Made by a program: the position numbers and the translations under genes. Under the pieces are notes generated by a model. The model had not been told where the DNA came from. It saw nothing but the letters and a program-made list of their open reading frames with translations, and searched no databases. From contig CM068831.1 of assembly GCA_028554795.2 (NCBI GenBank), positions 61,870,769 to 61,934,768 of the forward strand: 64,000 nucleotides of DNA. Reading direction: 5' to 3'. This document shows, piece by piece, positions 57,498-64,000 of this stretch (its first letter is position 1; the number at the start of each line of letters is the position of its first letter). The stretch comes from Sinohyriopsis cumingii. Its lineage: Eukaryota > Mollusca > Bivalvia > Unionida > Unionidae.

Positions 57498-57759
57498 GTG
57501 TGTGTGTGTGATTTGGATTTTTAACGTAGCTTTAACAGCTTTTATGTCATATCGCGACGATCCTGCAGTGTGTCAGTTTATAGTGATGTCTAGCACTGGG
57601 GCATCATGCAGCAGATATTTAGCATATTGCCCGCCTAGTCACACTATCCTGACACCAGGCCGACTAGTCCTAACACTAACCTCATAATAATGAGCGCCAA
57701 GCACTGCAGCTGCTAGCACCACTTATACAAGTCTTAGGTATGATTCGGCTTGGATCCGA
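57498..57759 (-). mobile_element. tRNA-derived SINE, 5'-truncated, with 11-bp target-site duplication
   Basis: Same family as 3027-3351. The body is complete on the minus strand but most of the tRNA head is missing. AGCCAAGAAAG flanks it on both sides (57487-57497 and 57760-57770). Confidence 0.85.
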
Positions 57760-57770
57760 AGCCAAGAAAG

Positions 57771-59080
57771 TGTATACAGAAACTCAGAATTTCAAACTGT
57801 AGCATAAGATTTCTTTAGGATCACCTGTATTACTGAGGAAGCGGGTATTTTATAAGTTCATATTTTTAAAAACTATGTCTTAAATAATGATGTATTTCTC
57901 AACACATTCATATTAATTAGGCTCACAGGGGCTTGTATTGCTGCTTATTTACCTATAAATATACATGATACATAATACATATTGATATCTTTATTTATAT
58001 TGTTGCGTGGATATGTAAAGGTATTTATGTAGTGAAACAGTGCCTAATGATTGGGCTAAATATTGTGATTTGTAATCATGCCTTACAAATGTAAGTCTGA
58101 TCCAGTTGCAAACACCACATACCTTTATCTTAATGTGGCATAATGCACCAGCAAATTTGGATTGATGCAGTTTGTTAGTGTCACATTATAAGTAAGGAAC
58201 AATAGCCAGATTGCAACATGTATATGCTACACACTGAGGCTAATTATTCGCTTCATAAATGTTGCAAATGTCAGCCTTGCGAACAATGAGTGTCAAAGCG
58301 ATGTGTACACAGCTGGCCGGTTGACTTATGTTACGATAGTGTAAGCCGACATCAAAAGGACGGGTGGGAAGCCAGTTGTACATAACATGGCCATAGGAAC
58401 TTGTTACTGGCGCCTTATTTGGCTGGGCGCGATTCACAGATAAGTGGCATGAATTGCCGGTGATGGGTTCAAAGGAACGTCAAGTGGGGGTCGTAAATCC
58501 ACCCTTGACAGACTGCTGTGGAGGGGGCAACGTCTGCTAATTATGTAGACCATGCGTGAATCGACATCCACTCGGAACTGAGCAAGGCATGGTCACCATT
58601 GGAATCGCAAGTTTAAATCTAGTGTCTAGAAACTAAACGTCAGTAGTCGCTAAACCATCTTGCAGGAATTACATAAGGAAGTTATCAGCTACTCCGACGT
58701 CATTCGAAATTGGCAGGAAATATTGTTATTCTGGAAATTACAAAGGAGCTTCGGACAGGAAGCTTTTAGGGACCGGAGGAGCTGTAGGAGACAGAGAAGG
58801 GAAATACCCTGGTACAGTTGGTCCTGAGTCTCTGGGAGACAAGAAAAGGAGAGAACGGAAGCGGAATAAGTGGAAGGTGAAGGACGTGGTTGTTGGACTA
58901 AAGGGTTACTGGGTGCCAGTCAAGAAATACTACAGATGAGTAGAAACACAGGACAGGAGGAAAATCTATCGCACTAAGTCAGATGATGAAATAGGCCGTC
59001 ACATGCTCGAGTGAAAGACGAGTGATATGGTTTTGAATATTAAATTTCATTTGAGGAAAGACTATTTGTTATTGAATGAC
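57771..59080. other. Non-coding stretch with one dispersed-repeat copy
   Basis: It contains the dispersed-repeat copy at 58130-58205 and, from about 58600, purine-rich sequence leading into the LTR-like end that follows. No gene supported. Confidence 0.4.
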
Positions 59081-59265
59081 AATAAATTTCTTGTTTATTT
59101 GAATTTCACCTTTTGTGTATTCAGTAATTTAACTGTCGGCATCGGTGACTGGGGGCTAGGAGCTTTGCATCTCTATCACTACTTTAATTTCTAACAAAAG
59201 AAAGCCAGGGTGGTTCTTCTGTAATAATTAAAGATAATACTGGGAGCACCCCACCCCAACCTAAG
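59081..59265 (+). mobile_element. LTR-like 3' fragment related to 19970-20160
   Basis: It shares TTTAACTGTCGGCAT...GGAGCTTTGCATCT and the terminal CTGGGAGCACCCCACCCCAA with the fragment nested in the inverted-repeat element. The purine-rich DNA before it fits a polypurine tract and LTR end. Confidence 0.45.
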
Positions 59266-61029
59266 GTAGTCTACGAGACCTTTACAGTTAGGTATAATTA
59301 GTAGAACAAACAACACAGAACATGATCTGCCTTCATATTATGTGCTGGCAAATCAGTGTCGATATTTTTTGGAGTTAAATCGAAAATATATATGTTGGTA
59401 CATATAGAAACTCAAAATAAATTTTTAAAGCATAAGATTTCTTAAAGATTAACTGTATCAACCACGTAGGGTCCATTTTATCAAACAGTCCATATTTGTT
59501 AAAAGTAATTCATAAATAAGAAGTAATTTCTTCAAACAGGTAATATTGTTTTCACCGAGATTATATCACTGCTTATTTACATGTAAATATCAATGACACA
59601 TAATACAAATATTTTTATTGGTATTGCTGTATTCATATATAATGTTAGGTAATACGTGATACAATCACCTGTGATTGAGCCAAATATTCTGATTGTGATC
59701 ATGCCTTACAGACTGAGTTTATTTGAATTTATCTCTACTGCATCTTAAACACTGCATGCATAACAAATAGTATGAGAACAAGACTGTGATTAAACTTTGA
59801 GATAGAATAAAAATAATTTAAATCTTTTTCACACCCTATTTGGCTATTGCGTTATGTATGTCTATATCATGTATTTATTCATAAATTGTTTATATCAAGT
59901 ATATTATTAATATAATATAGTTTGCATAAGAGTCACTTAGTTAATGGCATTTTTATTTGCCAATGTCTTATGGATGGGTCGTACTATAAATCCACAAGGT
60001 CAGTGTACCAAGTTCAAATAAACAACATCACGTGGTCCAAAAAGGCCGAGAGCAACACAAATGGAGGTCAAAATAACATCTAGTAATCCATCGGGAAAAT
60101 TTGCTCTGATATAAAGGTCAAAGGTCAGTCTGACCTAATTACTGATTGGTTAAATGGTAACACATGGTTTTGTTTCCTGAATGCTAGTATTTCACAAGTT
60201 TAAATGATTCGTTGAAAGAAACTGCCCTGTTATATTAAATTATTCTTTTATTTCTTTTATAAAAGCACTAGAAAGCAGAAAGCATTCATTGTAAGAGATA
60301 CATTGAGGATCTTGATATTCTTTTAAACTGATAATCGTTCGTTGGAATTGAAGTACACAGAACATTTATTTTAACAATGGATACCATATACTGGATTTAA
60401 AGACTTGAATATATTAATAATTTTAGAATTACTGTAAAACATTCGTGGACATTATGGAACTTAACATTCTGAATTTACCTCGAATTCAAATAAAGCCTTT
60501 TCGATTTTAAAACTGATTCTTCTGTACTTTTAGCATAGAAGGATATATAATTTTTATTTGGAATACTTTTGGAGTCTAGCCGGACTACTGGGAATTTATA
60601 GAACACTTTAGGAATTGTAGAATTCATGACATGCTGTAAGTTATATTTAATTATTTAACTCTTTCGCCTTGTATTTTAGGGAAACAAATTTATACCTTAA
60701 ATTATACAATAAATCTTGGTTTTGTATTTTCTTGGTGAGGAATTTAAGCCCTTGGGACATCATAATTGCATATCATACATTGTTGGCACTGTTATAATCA
60801 GAGTAACCCTGGATTAAGTCCATAATACTCCAGAATATATATGTGTGAACATACCGGTACATTCCTCATTCCAGTGGCGTTTGTGTAATAGGGACCTTTT
60901 GGTTCCTGCTTTTTTCTTTTCTTTTTTTCTCAAAGGAACCATTTTGTCAACAAAGAACCGGTGTAGAGACCCTATAATCCACTCAGACCATCTAGTGACA
61001 TTCAAGAGGGGTGGATGGGTTCCATTCTT
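59266..61029. other. Non-coding stretch; possible LTR around 59.95-60.76 kb
   Basis: It contains a dispersed-repeat copy (59285-59400). AATAAATC near 60709, preceded by a long gene-free tract, gives an LTR-like look, but ends and duplications were not found. No exon supported. Confidence 0.3.
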
Positions 61030-61739
61030 ATAGATCATTTAAGTAGTTTCCACCTTGCTGCATGCAGGAAATCCCAACACAATTTGAAGGACATACAAGG
61101 TTACATGTGTCTCTATAGAAGCCTGTGTCACAGCTAAATAAACACTTTCCACCTGTTCTGGCACAATGGCCAGTTTTACCCTGGTTTGTTGCACAAGTAT
61201 CATTACATTTCTCTTCACAATGGAGACCATACCAGTTGTCTTGACAACCAATACCCCAAATTTCAGTGGCTCTATTACATTCCTCATTCAAACAGTTTGA
61301 ACGTGGTTGGTGACACTGGGGTCCAACCCAATAAGGAACAAAATTGTAAAGGCATGCACTTGTCTCCTTGTCACAGTAAATATTTTTTCAATTAGCTTGA
61401 CAATGGGTGCTACAACTGGAGGAACACTGGCCGCCATACTAAGATGGTTTGCATGCTACGCAAGCTACTGTTGACTTTTGACATGACACACACCTAGCAT
61501 TGCATTGATCCGAACATTGATCACCATAGTAACCATCCTGGCAACCATGCAAGCAAACTCCATTAGACTGATTGCAGACATGGTTTATACAATTGCGGTA
61601 TGTTCTATTGCAAAATCGACCAAAGTAACCAGACAACCCGTAGTACATACGACATCATATCGATCACATTTATTTTGGGCACAGCGCGAGGAAGGACATG
61701 GCTGATCACAGACCTTGCTATAATTACCGATTGGGCATT
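61030..61739 (-). pseudogene. Broken EGF exon F
   Basis: It keeps the family acceptor (TCTTAATTCAG) and phase-1 start (E)CPIGN. Module sequence follows in several frames: PCPSSRCAQNKCDRY, then after a shift CNQSNGVCLHGCQDGYYGDQ, CKPS followed by a stop, CSSSCSTHCQAN with another stop, and NWYGLHCEEKCNDTC down to a stop near 61030. No donor is seen at the end. Stops, frameshifts and loss of the last modules mark it as a pseudogene of the same family, about 11 kb beyond exon E. Confidence 0.8.
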
Positions 61740-61877
61740 CTGAATTAAGATGCTTAAATTAAACTTGTGTGTCAAAAAATATGATATTATCTGCTGACAT
61801 ATCTACTAATTTCCTTGACAGAATAAGTTGATCCCCCCCCCCCGTTTAACTTGTAATATTGTCTCCTCCACGTTAAG

Positions 61878-61945
<68 letters not shown>

Positions 61946-62575
61946 CATCAGTACCATATATACTCAGGCTTTAAATCAGAACTAATTATACCAACAACAC
62001 AGACCCAGGTCTTTCATTGTATAATGAACTGGTAGGTCAGTGTCTCTGTTCCGATCATTATATAGATTGTTGTTTCTTTATCTTCTTCTGATTAATCCTG
62101 ACATATGGCATAGATCCGACAGCACATTACATGAAGACAGATTTTGCTCTATGCTCTGTCTTATACATAGTACGCATGGTATATAACCGTTCTGTAATCT
62201 GATCTTCAACAAGGTCACTGACAAAATGGATATGTAACGAAAACTGATACAAGGTTAGGTTCTGCTGACCTTTCAGATCACCAATCAAATTACATCTTTC
62301 AATTATATGAGCACATTGTTTGTATTGATAACCCTCCCTAACTCAAAAGACAAGATTTTATCTGATAGGTTGCTAAAAATAAGTGAACCTTTATCAGTGC
62401 CTATCAGATCTAGTTGTTATAAGTAGATCTTGATTTTAATCAGACTAAACTGTACCACTACTCTGATTGGCTTACAGAATATTTCAACCCGTATGATCAC
62501 CTAATATATTGCTGAAAAAATGAAATTCTAAATATTAAACATTTCCATATATTGGCCATGATCATCCGAGGATAT
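61740..62575. other. Non-coding stretch with (TA)n and a poly-C run
   Basis: (TA)n occupies 61882-61940; a C run lies at 61832-61842; a dispersed-repeat copy is at about 61985-62055. Nothing else recognised. Confidence 0.5.
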
Positions 62576-62838
62576 TTAGAATTTTTTAACGTAGCTTTAA
62601 CAGTCATATTGCTACGATGTCTGCAGTGTGACAGTTTATAGTGATGTCTAGCACTGGGGCATCATGCCGCAGACATGTAGCGTGATGTCCTACCCAGACA
62701 CATTATCCTGACACCAGGCCATGCGAGGCAGCTGTAAGTACCATTTTTGCAGGTTTTTGGTATGACTCGGCCGGGGATCGAACCCACGACTTCCCGCATC
62801 CGAGGCGGACGCTCTAACCACTAGGCCACCGGAGCGGC
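62576..62838 (-). mobile_element. tRNA-derived SINE with 10-bp target-site duplication
   Basis: Same family as 3027-3351, with intact A and B boxes and an internally shortened body (sequence between GACACCAGGCC and GCGAGGCAGCTG is missing). CCGAGGATAT occurs on both sides (62566-62575 and 62839-62848). The 60-codon ORF inside it (GGLVVRASASDAGSRG...) is a translation of the tRNA head, not a gene. Confidence 0.87.
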
Positions 62839-62848
62839 CCGAGGATAT

Positions 62849-63231
62849 GTATTTATGAAGTAGTAAAAACAACGATTAGGGTTAAATTTCTTCCTGGCAA
62901 ACCTATGTAGGTGTACTATGGATAATGTATATATCTGTTTATAATTCGACTCCCACTAAAAATTGCTCAGATCCAAATCTAATATCACACAATTCACCGG
63001 CAGACCTAACTATATACAGTTTGTCATGAGTGATAAATAGAACAAATAACATAGACCCCAAATCTGATTTGTTTTCAAAATATTTCAACTCATATGGTGA
63101 AGATACCATACCACATTACAATAATATGGTAACTTCATTTTAAAATATAAACTTTATTATCTTACTGAAATATTGTCAGTTTATTTATAAGGACACCAAA
63201 CCCTTTTACAATAATACAGTCACTTTATTAA
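62849..63231. other. Non-coding stretch with a dispersed-repeat copy
   Basis: It contains the copy at about 62985-63080; otherwise AT-rich with nothing recognised. Confidence 0.4.
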
Positions 63232-63285
63232 AACGTACATCGTAGCGATATGACTGAAAAGTGGATAAAGTTTCGTTAAAAATCC
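63232..63285 (+). mobile_element. 3' tail fragment of the same SINE family, plus strand
   Basis: ACATCGTAGCGATATGACTG followed by a GTTAAAAATCCAAAT-type tail matches the 3' end of the SINE, here in the opposite orientation to the other copies. Confidence 0.6.
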
Positions 63286-63789
63286 AAATAACACATACAT
63301 ATATACACACAAACACACACACTGAAACTTGGCCCACATTCATTCACTGGATGAGGAGATATAGCTACTTAATTACCACCAAAATATGACCCCTACAATA
63401 ATGGTTGTATTGTTAACAGCCCGATTCGCACGCACAAGCTAGTTTTGTCAATAGCATGGAGGAGCTGTGTTCAAATATGCACAATACATGTACCCCAGCA
63501 CAAATTGCTTATGTGTTGCAACAGTGTTTAAATGACGTGTGTATTTCCATTAAGTACGGTTTACTTCCTTTGACATATTTTTTTTTAATTTTTAAAAAAC
63601 TGTTTGCCAGATAGAAGATAATTTCTGTGTTTCTAAATAATTTTTCCAAAAAACGACGTAGACCATGATGAAGACACCTTTACTAGAATAGTAACAGCGG
63701 GATATCAAATAAAGAATCACACGTAGTTATGTCAGTTATATATATTTGGAAAAATAACAATTTAAGGGTCTAATTTGTTCAATAGATAT

Positions 63790-64000
63790 GTCTTTAGGTG
63801 TGATTGATATTACTCGAAGCCATCTAACGTGTAGCGTAATATTTAACAGCCCCAACTGTAACACAACAATGCATTAAGAGTGGACGTTGATGATTGGGAC
63901 AAATGATAATTGAGCATTTCAGATTATGTTTCAGTAAGTTATCCTTTATATGAAAAGAAGCCATCTGACTTCGAGCGTTGTATTTAACAGCCCCAGCAAT
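63790..64000. repeat. Direct repeat at the window end
   Basis: AAGCCATCT(A/G)AC...AGCGT...TATTTAACAGCCCCA occurs at about 63816-63857 and again at 63959-63998, about 145 bases apart. It may be two copies of a satellite that continues past the window. Confidence 0.5.

Noticed and set aside
62690-62872. ORF containing GGLVVRASASDAGSRGFDPRPS
   Set aside because: Translation of the tRNA-like head of a SINE, a well-known annotation artefact.

Overview
The window is AT-rich, intron-containing DNA from an invertebrate nuclear genome, most likely a mollusc and probably a bivalve. The reasons are the large phase-1 EGF-repeat exons of scavenger-receptor/MEGF type, tRNA-derived SINEs with target-site duplications, Gypsy-type LTR elements and a decayed Polinton/adintovirus-like element. 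The species call is an inference; no mitochondrial or rRNA marker is present.

Layout. (1) 1-3.96 kb: remnant of a compact plus-strand viral-type element with many short ORFs, poly(A) signals, a TATA box and a packaging-ATPase-like frame broken at its P-loop. A SINE sits inside it. (2) 4-18 kb: mostly non-coding DNA with LTR-like pieces and a nearly perfect 6 x 55-bp minisatellite. (3) 18.07-18.20 kb: a minus-strand terminal exon encoding a GPI-type C-terminus. (4) 19.32-22.46 kb: a 3.14-kb element with about 140-bp imperfect terminal inverted repeats and small decayed ORFs. (5) 23.5-50.2 kb: five long minus-strand exons (1125, 1014, 924, 747 and 1140 bp, called A-E in ascending coordinate) of tandem Cys-rich EGF-like modules. 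Each is flanked by splice sites and each is phase 1-1. Between them lie duplicated intron and intergenic segments and decayed coding-like blocks. A short plus-strand gene fragment and two unrecognised minus-strand ORFs lie at 38-42.3 kb. (6) 48.06-48.29 kb and 61.03-61.74 kb: two broken relatives of the EGF exons. (7) 53.5-64 kb: a Gypsy gag-protease remnant with one LTR, several SINEs, (TA)n tracts and a dispersed repeat family.

The EGF array is the biological core. Exon A fits the tail exon at 18.07-18.20 kb in phase, giving a predicted secreted or surface, GPI-anchored, Cys-rich receptor or opsonin-like protein. Exons A and C are close paralogues inside a segmental duplication, and C has lost exactly two modules (201 bp). 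Because all five exons are symmetric, phase 1-1 and on the same strand, they could be separate tandem genes or alternative ectodomain cassettes of fewer transcription units. The sequence alone cannot decide this. First (signal-peptide) exons were not identified.
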